Positions 23,998 through 30,604 of a stretch of 64,000 bases of DNA are shown in pieces (position 1 is the stretch's first letter; every line of letters begins with the position of its first letter). A model generated the notes under the pieces. That model saw nothing but the letters and a program-made list of their open reading frames with translations. It had not been told where the DNA came from and made no database searches. Location of the stretch: assembly GCA_963736505.1 (NCBI GenBank), contig CAVTOZ010000005.1, positions 310,001 to 374,000 of the forward strand, read 5' to 3'. Origin of the DNA: Solirubrobacter sp963736505 (lineage in GTDB: Bacteria > Actinomycetota > Thermoleophilia > Solirubrobacterales > Solirubrobacteraceae). Both the position numbers and the translations under genes were made by a program.

Positions 23998-24898
23998 CGG
24001 GCTGAGGATATTGGGCCCGGGCCCACGCGGCCCGGAGCAGGATGAACCCGGCGCCGAAGACGGCGACGGCGCAGACCGGGATGACGACGATCGGGGCGCC
24101 CGCGGCGACGAGCAGGACGGTCACCGCGACGGCGGGCGCGAGCGCCAGCACGAGCGTGTGGCTGCGATAGCCGGCGAAGTGCTCGCGCACGGTCGTGTCC
24201 AGCCCGCCGAGCGAGCCGAGCAGGACGCCGAGGACGAGCAGCGTGCGGCCGCGGTGGCCGTCGCGGCCGAAGAACCCGACGACGATGCAGACGATCCCGA
24301 CGAGCACGGCCAGCTCGACGAGCGGGAACGGGTGCCAGGGCGCCTTGGGGCGGTCCTCGATCCGCGGACGCGCGGGCTTCGGCGGGCGCGGCGGCACCGC
24401 CGGGGCGGTCGTCTTCGGCCGCGGGCGGCGCTTGCGGTTATGGCGGCTCACGTGCGCCGCCGAGGGTAACGGGCAGCCGGACGAGATCTTGACGCGCCAC
24501 CAGCCGCTCAGCAGGCGCGGCGCGACGCGGTAGCTCGTGCAGCCGGGGAGCCCGAGGTCGCGGTTCGTGACGACCGCGCGCTTGTGCGCGGGCGGGTCGG
24601 CGAGCATCGCGGCGAGCAGCGCGCGGGCCTCGGCCTGGCGGTCGCTCTGCTCCCGCGTGGCGCGGATCGCGCTGCTGACGCGGCCGGCGAGGCCGTCGCG
24701 GATGCGCTCGAGCTCGGCGAGGCCGAGCAGGCGCGGGCCGTGGGCGGCCGGCGGCGCCGGCGGCGGCGCGATCGGCGGGTACGTCGAGGCGAGCGTGACG
24801 GCGAGCTCGCGCTCGAGCCGGGCGATCTGGGCGCGCAGCGAGCTCCGCGCGGCGTGCGCGTCCGCGGGCGCGATCCTCTCCAGCACCGGCATACGCAC
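23987..24898 (-). CDS. Membrane protein with N-terminal coiled region, unknown function
   Basis: Protein of 303 residues. The first 50 residues predict a coiled helix (RSSLRAQIARLERELAVTL), followed by a proline-rich linker (PPIAPPPAPPAAHGP), a helix-rich section, and a basic proline-rich segment (RHNRKRRPRPKTTAPAVPPR). The C-terminal third contains about four helices (LVELAVLVGIVCIVVGFFG, RTLLVLGVLLGSLGGL, LVLALAPAVAVTVLLVAAGA, VVIPVCAVAVFGAGFILL). GTG start with TACGCT 5 bases upstream; divergent from the small membrane protein across 32 bases. No family recognised. Confidence 0.65.
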   Translation of the reverse strand: MRMPVLERIAPADAHAARSSLRAQIARLERELAVTLASTYPPIAPPPAPPAAHGPRLLGLAELERIRDGLAGRVSSAIRATREQSDRQAEARALLAAMLADPPAHKRAVVTNRDLGLPGCTSYRVAPRLLSGWWRVKISSGCPLPSAAHVSRHNRKRRPRPKTTAPAVPPRPPKPARPRIEDRPKAPWHPFPLVELAVLVGIVCIVVGFFGRDGHRGRTLLVLGVLLGSLGGLDTTVREHFAGYRSHTLVLALAPAVAVTVLLVAAGAPIVVIPVCAVAVFGAGFILLRAAWARAQYPQPGGG

Positions 24899-24930
24899 CG
24901 CGGAGCGTATCGCGACCCTATCCTCGACGA

Positions 24931-25404
24931 GTGGCGCGCAACGATCCTTCGGACACCGGCGGGCTCTTCATCGGGCGCCGCCCGGGCACCGGGCCGATCC
25001 AGTACCGCGGCGAGCCGGAGCGCGGCAGTCGCCGCCGGCGGCGCGTCGACGGCGCGCTCGCGGCGGGCGTGCTGATCGTGGAGACGCTGCTGTGCCTGTC
25101 GGTCTGGGGGCCGCAGCCCGCGGCGTGGCTGTGGGTCGGCTCGCAGGTCGACTACCGGACGGGCTCGGTCTTCCTCGGGATCGTCGTCGCGTTCCTGGGC
25201 GTGCTCGCGACGCTGATGCTGACCCTGTCGCTGGCGACCCGCCTGGACCGCGTGTGGCGGCTCCTGCGGCGCGCCGCGGGCGTCGACCAGCGCGAGGGCG
25301 TCCTCGGGCGGATCTTCGGCGCCAGCGCCGTGATCGCGCTGATCGTGTTCGGGTTCTGGTTCATCGTCATCCAGGGGCCAGGCCCGGAGCTCGCACCGCG
25401 CTGA
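24931..25404 (+). CDS. Three-helix membrane protein, unknown function
   Basis: Protein of 157 residues. A basic, disordered N-terminus (RGSRRRRRVDG) is followed by three predicted helices (ALAAGVLIVETLLCLSVWG, VFLGIVVAFLGVLATLMLTL, SAVIALIVFGFWFIVIQGPG) with a charged loop (TRLDRVWRLLRRAAGVDQRE). GTG start with TATCCT 6 bases upstream, a leaderless layout. The last base of its TGA stop is the first base of the aminotransferase ATG, so the pair is coupled. Function unknown. Confidence 0.7.
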   Translation: MARNDPSDTGGLFIGRRPGTGPIQYRGEPERGSRRRRRVDGALAAGVLIVETLLCLSVWGPQPAAWLWVGSQVDYRTGSVFLGIVVAFLGVLATLMLTLSLATRLDRVWRLLRRAAGVDQREGVLGRIFGASAVIALIVFGFWFIVIQGPGPELAPR

Positions 25405-26408
25405 TGCGGCGCTTCCTCGACTACTACCGCCAGTTCGACGAGCTGCCGCCGGACGAGATCTCGCGCTCGCTGCGCGAGCGCCGCGACGCCGAGCGCGCGC
25501 TCGTCGGCCGGCCGCCGCTGGACCTGTCGTCGGAGGGCTGGCACGCGCCGCCGCATCCGGAGGTCGTCAACGCCGCGACGTTCGCGCTGCGGCGGGCGGT
25601 CAACGCGTACCCGGACGCGTCGCCGCTGCGGTCGGCGCTGGCGCGCTCGCACGGCGTCGACCTGGCGCGCGTGGTGATCGGCAACGGCGCGGGCGAGCTC
25701 CTGCGCGCGCTGCTGCGGATGCTCGCGCCGGGCGGCGAGGTGGTGCTGGCGTGGCCCGGCTGGGGGCAGCTGCCGCGGCTCGTGAGCGAGGCGGGCGCCA
25801 TCCCGGTCCCGGCCGCCTCGCCTCGCGCGGACGGGCGGCCGATCGTGCTCTCGCGCCCGGCCGATCCGACGGGCGCGGTCGTGCCGCTCGCCGAGCTGCC
25901 GATCGGCGACGGCTGGCTGATCCTCGACGAGGCGCTCGCGGGGTTCCTGCCCGACGGCGAGGACGCGCTCGTCGACCACCCGCGCGTGATCCACGTGCGC
26001 TCGTTCTCCAAGGCGCACGCGATGGCCGGCTTCCGCGTCGGCTACGCGATCGTGCCATCGGGAGTTGCGACGGAACCGCTGGCGCCGGTGGGCGGCGTGG
26101 GCGCGGCGGCGCTGGCCGGTGCGCTGTGGGCGGTCGAGAACGGCGCGGCGTCGGTCTTCGCGCGGCGCGCGAGCTGCGCTCGCGAGCGCGCGCGGCTTGG
26201 CTTGGGACCGTTCGCCGTGGCGCCGGGGCACGGCCCGTACGCGTGGGTGGAGACGGGCGGGGTCGCGCTCGCCGAGGAGCTCGCCGCGCGGCGGATCTTC
26301 GTCGCCCCCGGGAGTGCCTGGGGCGACGACGGGCACGTGCGCGTCACGCTCGGGGACGCCGCGGCGACGGACCGGCTGCTCGAAGCCCTGGCAGAGATCG
26401 CGGGCTGA
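25404..26408 (+). CDS. Class I/II aminotransferase, HisC/CobD-like
   Basis: PLP-dependent enzyme of 334 residues, shorter than most HisC. SSEGWHAPPHPEVVNAA near residue 42, NAYPDASPLRSALARSHGV, the GNGAGELLRALLRML cofactor region, the LILDEALAGFLPDGEDALVD acidic contact, and the Schiff-base lysine in RSFSKAHAMAGFRVGYAI near 198 are all present. The final arginine for substrate carboxylate is probably in HVRVTLGD. Histidinol-phosphate aminotransferase or threonine-phosphate decarboxylase are the nearest families; without neighbours from either pathway I leave the substrate open. The last 65 bases overlap the convergent MFS gene. Confidence 0.8.
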   Translation: MRRFLDYYRQFDELPPDEISRSLRERRDAERALVGRPPLDLSSEGWHAPPHPEVVNAATFALRRAVNAYPDASPLRSALARSHGVDLARVVIGNGAGELLRALLRMLAPGGEVVLAWPGWGQLPRLVSEAGAIPVPAASPRADGRPIVLSRPADPTGAVVPLAELPIGDGWLILDEALAGFLPDGEDALVDHPRVIHVRSFSKAHAMAGFRVGYAIVPSGVATEPLAPVGGVGAAALAGALWAVENGAASVFARRASCARERARLGLGPFAVAPGHGPYAWVETGGVALAEELAARRIFVAPGSAWGDDGHVRVTLGDAAATDRLLEALAEIAG

Positions 26409-27594
26409 CGAGCGCTGCGGTGCCCGCGAGCGCGGTCAGCGCGGCGGCGGGGTAGCCCAGGCCGCCGCCCACGATCGCGCCCACGCCGAGCACGGTCCCC
26501 ACCTGCGCGGACGAGTTCAACAGCCCGGACGCGAGCCCGGGCCGGTCGGGCAGGGCTTCGGTGCCGGCCGCGGTCGAGGCGACCGACGCGATCCCGAGGC
26601 CGAGGCCCATGACGACGTAGGCGGCGGTGAACGCGCCGGTCACGAGGAGGAGCGCCCCGGCCGCGACGCCGAGCAGGCCGAGCCCCATCCGGCGCACGCC
26701 GATCAGCGAGCCGGCGATCACCGCGGCGTTGAACGGCAGGCACGCGAGCCCGGTCTCGGTCGCCGAGCGGTGCAGCGTCTGCTGCTGGTGGAGGATCGAC
26801 AGCAGCATCGCGGGCGTGGTGGCCGCGGTCAGCGCGGCGGCGACGAGGTTGGCCGTGACGAAGGGGCGGTTCGTGAGGACGTGGAACGGCAGCAGCGGGT
26901 CTTGCGCTCGGCGCTCTCGTTGCACGAACGCGGCGAGCAGGAGCGCGGTGGGTACGAGCCATGCGGGGCTCTGCGTCGCGCCGAGGACGGTTGCGGTGAG
27001 CGCGCCGGTGATCGCGGCGCTGCCGGGGAGGTCGAGCGACGTGCGCGCGGCGTGGCGGGCGGTGCGGTCCCGGGGCAGCAGGCGCGGCGCCAGCGCGATC
27101 GCGGTGACGCCGAGCGGGACGTTGACGAAGAAGATCGCCTCCCACCCGAGGTGCTCGGTGAGGATGCCGCCGAGCACCCAGCCGCTCGCGCCGCCGCCGG
27201 CCGCGGCGGCGGTCCAGGCGCCGAGCGCTCGGGTGCCGGTCGGCAGGCTCGTGAGCAGCGCGAGCGCGGCGGGCGTCATCAGCGCGCAGCCGGCGCCCTG
27301 GACGGCGCGGAGGAGGATGAGGCTTTGTGGGGTCGGCGCGAGCCCGCAGCCGGCGGACGCGGCCGTGAAGACCGCGAGGCCGGCGACGAACAGGCGGCGG
27401 CGCCCGAGCAGGTCGCCGGCGCGGCCCGACGGGATCAGCAGGCCGCCGAACGCGAGCGTGTACGCGGTCACGACCCACTGCAGGCCGGAGGCGTCGAACC
27501 CGAGGTCGCGCTGGATGTCCGGCAGCGCCACCGCCACGATCGTCGTGTCGAGCACCGCGACGAACTGGGCGCCGCACAGGAGGGCGAGGAGCAT
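26344..27594 (-). CDS. MFS drug-type exporter (DHA2/EmrB-QacA-like)
   Basis: Proton-driven efflux transporter of 416 residues. The DHA2 signature LDTTIVAVALPDIQRDLG lies in helix 1 near residue 15, motif A GRAGDLLGRRRLFVAGLA near 57, and motif C-type glycine-rich GGASGWVLGGILTEHLGWEA near 133. Around 12-14 helices are predicted; it is shorter than the usual 470-500 residues. It is divergent from the CGNR regulator across 68 bases holding an inverted repeat, so local regulation is likely. Substrate unknown. Confidence 0.88.
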   Translation of the reverse strand: MLLALLCGAQFVAVLDTTIVAVALPDIQRDLGFDASGLQWVVTAYTLAFGGLLIPSGRAGDLLGRRRLFVAGLAVFTAASAGCGLAPTPQSLILLRAVQGAGCALMTPAALALLTSLPTGTRALGAWTAAAAGGGASGWVLGGILTEHLGWEAIFFVNVPLGVTAIALAPRLLPRDRTARHAARTSLDLPGSAAITGALTATVLGATQSPAWLVPTALLLAAFVQRERRAQDPLLPFHVLTNRPFVTANLVAAALTAATTPAMLLSILHQQQTLHRSATETGLACLPFNAAVIAGSLIGVRRMGLGLLGVAAGALLLVTGAFTAAYVVMGLGLGIASVASTAAGTEALPDRPGLASGLLNSSAQVGTVLGVGAIVGGGLGYPAAALTALAGTAALVSPRSLPGLRAAGPSPRRPRA

Positions 27595-27614
27595 CTGGGT
27601 TGGGCTACCCGTCG

Positions 27615-27643
27615 CTAACGCGTTTACTCGTCGTATCCGTTAG
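27615..27643. promoter_or_regulatory. Inverted repeat between MFS and CGNR genes
   Basis: CTAACG (27615-27620) and CGTTAG (27638-27643) are inverted around 17 bases, just upstream of the TATCGT box (27649-27654) of the regulator gene and 20 bases from the MFS start. A candidate operator for the CGNR regulator; short, so tentative. Confidence 0.35.
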
Positions 27644-27662
27644 GGGCGTATCGTGTCGGGCC

Positions 27663-28208
27663 GTGACGGTCGAACGCTGGTCATGGCTGGGCGAGCCGCT
27701 CGCGATCGACTTCGCGAACACGGTCCGCCGTGTCGGGAACGAGTACGAGGAGCTGCTGCGCGACGGCGGCGACCTCGGCGAGTGGGCGGCGCTCGAGGGG
27801 TTCTCGCTCTCCGTGGGGGACGTCGCGCTGGACGGCGTCCGGGCGTTCCGCGACGCCGTCTTCGCGGCTCTGCTCGCTTCGACCCGCGGCGAGCCGGCGC
27901 CGGCGGGGGTCGCGCGCGTTCTGAACGCCGCCCTGGTCGCGGTCCCGCTCGTCCCGCAACTCGTCGACGGCGAGGTGTTGTTGACGGCGCCCGGAGAGCA
28001 CGCCGTCCTCGACGAGCTCTCGGCGCGCATCGCGGCCTCGGCGCTCGAGCTGCTGGGCGACCCCGCGCTCGCTTTGTGCGACGCGCCGAGCTGCGGGCAG
28101 TTCTTCCTGCGCGGGCGAGGGGATCAGGTGTGGTGCGGGCCGGCCTGCGGGACGCGGGTGCGCGTCGCCAGGCACGCCGCGCGCCGGGATCGAGGAACTG
28201 CGCAGTAA
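27663..28208 (+). CDS. ABATE/CGNR zinc-finger transcriptional regulator
   Basis: Regulator of 181 residues. The N-terminal stress-sensing ABATE domain begins with WLGEPLAIDFANTVRRVGNE; the C-terminal zinc finger has ALCDAPSCGQFFLRGRGDQV then WCGPACGTRVRVARHAARR, giving the C-x4-C and C-x3-C ligands; the signature reads CGTR instead of CGNR. This domain binds DNA in the family. GTG start with TATCGT 8 bases upstream. It is divergent from an MFS exporter, its probable target. The effector is unknown. Confidence 0.88.
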   Translation: MTVERWSWLGEPLAIDFANTVRRVGNEYEELLRDGGDLGEWAALEGFSLSVGDVALDGVRAFRDAVFAALLASTRGEPAPAGVARVLNAALVAVPLVPQLVDGEVLLTAPGEHAVLDELSARIAASALELLGDPALALCDAPSCGQFFLRGRGDQVWCGPACGTRVRVARHAARRDRGTAQ

Positions 28209-28288
28209 GGAAGGAAGGAGCCCGATCGAGGTCGACCATCCGCCTACCCGCTCCGCACGCGAACGATCACGCTTACTCATTGAGGTGT
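28209..28288. other. Gene-free flank before the repeat array
   Basis: Eighty bases after the CGNR gene stop and before the first large hairpin. I see no gene or clear terminator of its own here; the hairpin at 28289-28339 may serve that purpose. Confidence 0.4.
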
Positions 28289-28380
28289 GGGGGTGACCTA
28301 CGTTTACGTCCTGTGAGTTGATAAACGTAGGTCACCCCCCCTCGCAGACGCCTGCTCCGATGATCGATTTACAGTGACTG
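28289..28380. repeat. Hairpin cassette 1 (18-bp perfect stem plus TGATCGATTTACA box)
   Basis: An 18-base arm at 28289-28306 is the exact reverse complement of 28322-28339, with a 15-base loop CGTCCTGTGAGTTGA. Twenty-one bases later comes TGATCGATTTACAGTGACTG (28361-28380), which recurs with 18 of 20 matches at 29278-29297 behind a second hairpin. It lies between convergent genes and is the left flank of the tandem array. It could act as a bidirectional terminator for the CGNR gene, but the arrangement resembles a repeated cassette. Confidence 0.8.
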
Positions 28381-28420
28381 CACCGTTCCGGAGAGACCAC
28401 GCCCCTCTGGGATGAACACC

Positions 28421-29114
28421 TTCGCGGTAACGGAGAGGGTCCGACCCGGGGCGGCCGTCCGCGAGACCGCCTCCCTCACCCGCGCAGTCCGCCACGGATC
28501 CCCGACCCGCGGCGGGCTCACCGGGACGAACAACTTCGCGGTAACGGAGAGGGTCCGACCCGGGGCGGCCGTCCGCGAGACCGCCTCCCTCACCCGCGCA
28601 GTTCGCCACGGATCCCCGACCCGCGGCGGGCTCACCGGGACGAACAACTTCGCGGTAAGGGAGAGGGTCCGACCCGGGGCGGCCGTCCGCGAGCCCGCCT
28701 CCCTCACCCGCGCAGTTCGCCACGATGCTGCAGTCCGCCCGATCCGGCGCGACCGTCCGCGAGACCGCCTCCCTCACCCGCGCAGTTCGCCACGGATCCC
28801 CGACCCGCGGCGGGCTCACCGGGACGAACAACTTCGCGGTAACGGAGAGGGTCCGACCCGGGGCGGCCGTCCGCGAGACCGCCTCCCTCACCCGCGCAGT
28901 TCGCCACGATGCTGCAGTCCGCCCGACCCGGGCGGCCGTCCGCGAGACCGCCTCCCTCACCCGCGCAGTTCGCCACGATGCTGCAGTCCGCCCGACCCGG
29001 GCGGCCGTCCGCGAGACCGCCTCCCTCACCCGCGCAGTTCGCCACGATGCTGCAGTCCGCCCGACCCGGGCGGCCGTCCGCGAGGCCGCCTCCCTCACCC
29101 GCGCAGTTCGCCGC
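28421..29114. repeat. Modular tandem repeat array with a shared 45-bp core (8 copies)
   Basis: A 45-base core (GCGGCCGTCCGCGAGACCGC, CTCCCTCACCCGCGCAGTTC, GCCAC) occurs at 28451, 28565, 28679, 28749, 28863, 28932, 29001 and 29070. Between cores are two kinds of spacer: a 69-base one starting GGATCCCCGACCCGCGGCGG (periods of 114) and a 24-25-base one starting GATGCTGCAGTCCGCCCGA (periods of 69-70). The order by spacer is long, long, short, long, short, short, short. Copies are nearly identical, so expansion is recent. Open frames exist on several frames, but unit lengths of 114, 70 and 69 break any one frame. I read it as non-coding. Confidence 0.9.
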
Positions 29115-29181
29115 GAATCTCCGGCTCCCCGGACTCGCCGGCCCCGACATCCGATCGCGGTCGCTCACCGGCGCGTCACTC

Positions 29182-29297
29182 TCACTCGCGAGTGACCACG
29201 ATCGCTCATCGCCGCCGGGGGTGTGTCACTTAACCGTCCCGTGGGTGAACAAATGTCACACACCCCCCCAAGACCGGTGATCGATTTACACTCACTG
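29182..29297. repeat. Hairpin cassette 2 with TGATCGATTTACA box
   Basis: Begins with a perfect palindrome TCACTCGCGAGTGA (29182-29195). GGGGGTGTGT (29217-29226) pairs with ACACACCCCC (29258-29267); the loop contains CGTCCCGTGGGTGA (29235-29248), close to the loop of cassette 1. TGATCGATTTACACTCACTG follows at 29278-29297. Same element order as cassette 1 with a changed stem. Confidence 0.75.
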
Positions 29298-29312
29298 TAA
29301 GGTCTCAACAGA

Positions 29313-29342
29313 ACCGCCGCCCTCACCCGCGCAGTTCGCCAC
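29313..29342. repeat. Ninth, partial copy of the repeat core
   Basis: A 30-base stretch matches the 3' part of the array core with one change (CCGCC to CCGCCG-type). It ends 4 bases from the stop codon of the B3/4 gene, read on the minus strand. The right-hand inverted end at 48539-48570 stands in the same relation to the pucR stop. Confidence 0.75.
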
Positions 29343-29346
29343 AAAC

Positions 29347-29949
29347 CTACGACCCGGCGACGATGTCCCAGGCGGTCCAGAGCGCCTCGTCGACCGCGAT
29401 GTCCGGCACCCCCGGCGCGAGGATCGCGAACACGGTGAGCTGCCGGTCGGCGTGGGTGATCGGCGCGTCCGGACCCGCGAAGAGCTCCGCGACGCGGCCG
29501 TGCTCGTCGGCGACGACGATGCGCTCTCCCTCCTGCTCGAGCCTGAGCTCGCGCTGACCCGCGACCGCCCAGACGCCGACCTCGGTCTCGATCGTCGCGG
29601 TCGCCAAGGCGTCCGCGAGGACGCCGTGGGATTCGTAGACGCCGGCCAGCAGCCGCCCGACGACGAGCTCCTCGACGGGGATCCGGCGCACGTCCGGCTC
29701 GAGCCCGAGGTGGCGGAAGAGGACGCGATACGCGTGCGGGATCGCCCGCGACCGCAGCGCGATCGCCTGCGCGCCGCGGTGGCGGTCCGAGAGCGTGCGC
29801 AGCCGCGCCCGCAGCTCGGGCGGTGAGCGCCGGAGCGGATCGCCCGCGATCGCGAACGAGGAGAACGCGATCCCCAGCCCCCGAAGCTCCTCCGAGATCG
29901 CCGGCGCAACCGCGCCGACCCGCACGACGGGCTCGCCCGTCACGGCCAC
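29347..29949 (-). CDS. B3/B4 tRNA-binding-domain protein
   Basis: Protein of 200 residues with the B3/B4 domain found in the phenylalanyl-tRNA synthetase beta subunit and in stand-alone editing-like proteins. Matching parts: a RSRAIPHAYRVLFRHLG helix, PVEELVVGRLLAGVYESHGV, ADALATATIETEVGVWAVAG, and the late HADRQLTVFAILAPGVPDIA. I chose the GTG at 29949; the frame is open further upstream, but that would overlap the redoxin gene. Stand-alone members are thought to bind or hydrolyse mischarged tRNA, although direct evidence is limited. The gap to the redoxin is 52 bases, so cotranscription with the Mce operon is possible. Confidence 0.7.
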   Translation of the reverse strand: MAVTGEPVVRVGAVAPAISEELRGLGIAFSSFAIAGDPLRRSPPELRARLRTLSDRHRGAQAIALRSRAIPHAYRVLFRHLGLEPDVRRIPVEELVVGRLLAGVYESHGVLADALATATIETEVGVWAVAGQRELRLEQEGERIVVADEHGRVAELFAGPDAPITHADRQLTVFAILAPGVPDIAVDEALWTAWDIVAGS

Positions 29950-30001
29950 GCCATACGACGACGAACCCCGGCGAGGACCATGCGGCGACGGCCGGCGCGG
30001 G

Positions 30002-30604
30002 TCATCTCGCCCCCTCCTCGAGCCGGCGGACGCGGGCCTCCACTCCCGCCTCGTCAAGCGGGCCCACCGTGGACTCGAGCACGCGGCCTCCGCGTTGAGC
30101 GAAGACGATCGTCGGGCAGATCACGACCGCGTACTCGTCGGCGACCGCGGCGTCGTGGTCGTAGCCGATCGGGAGCGTCCAGCGGCGGGCGAATTCGCGT
30201 GCCTGGGCTCCCGAGGCGCGCACGTCGACGGCCGCGAACGCGACTCCGGGGTGGCGGGCGCGGACCCGGTCGAGCACGTCGAGCTGGGCCCGGCAGGCGC
30301 GCACCGGGGCGAAGACGAACGCGAGCACGGCCGGGCCTCGCTCGACGAGCGCGCAGGAGTTCAGGACGTCGGCGCGCCGGACCGAGCAGGCCGGCCGCTC
30401 GCCCGCGGCGCCCTGGCCGGCTCGCACCGCGACGTTCGCGTCGCAGCGGCCCTGGCAGGTGGAGCTCGAGAGCGGCATCGCGAACGGCGGCATCCGCGTC
30501 CCCGCCGGCAGCCCCTTCGAGCCCGGCGAGTCCGACCGCACGGTGTTCAAAGTCACCCAGCCCAGCAGCGCGACCAGCACGAGGGCCAGGATCCAGCGCG
30601 TCAC
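30002..30604 (-). CDS. Membrane-anchored redoxin (TlpA/peroxiredoxin-like)
   Basis: Thioredoxin-fold protein of 200 residues with an N-terminal anchor (ILALVLVALLGWVTLNTV). The redoxin core is VLAFVFAPVRACRAQLDVLD near residue 98, where CxxC is replaced by a single cysteine, then VAFAAVDVRASGAQAREFAR and the cis-proline strand AVVICPTIVFAQRGG. An insert before the core carries four more cysteines (STCQGRC, PACSVRR, LNSCAL). Such a pattern suggests disulfide exchange outside the membrane by non-standard cysteines. GTG start overlaps the MMPL stop (GTGA), linking it to the Mce operon. Confidence 0.75.
   Translation of the reverse strand: MTRWILALVLVALLGWVTLNTVRSDSPGSKGLPAGTRMPPFAMPLSSSTCQGRCDANVAVRAGQGAAGERPACSVRRADVLNSCALVERGPAVLAFVFAPVRACRAQLDVLDRVRARHPGVAFAAVDVRASGAQAREFARRWTLPIGYDHDAAVADEYAVVICPTIVFAQRGGRVLESTVGPLDEAGVEARVRRLEEGAR

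Noticed and set aside
28421..29114. Possible CRISPR array
   Set aside because: Repeats are 45 bp but the spacers are not unique: they are just two recurring sequences, and no cas genes are present.
28304..29168. Minus-strand open frames across the array encoding repeats such as NCAGEGGGLADGRPG
   Set aside because: Open frames exist in several frames because the DNA is GC-rich and repetitive; unit lengths of 114, 70 and 69 shift frame once, there is no good start or ribosome site, and the peptides look like no protein.
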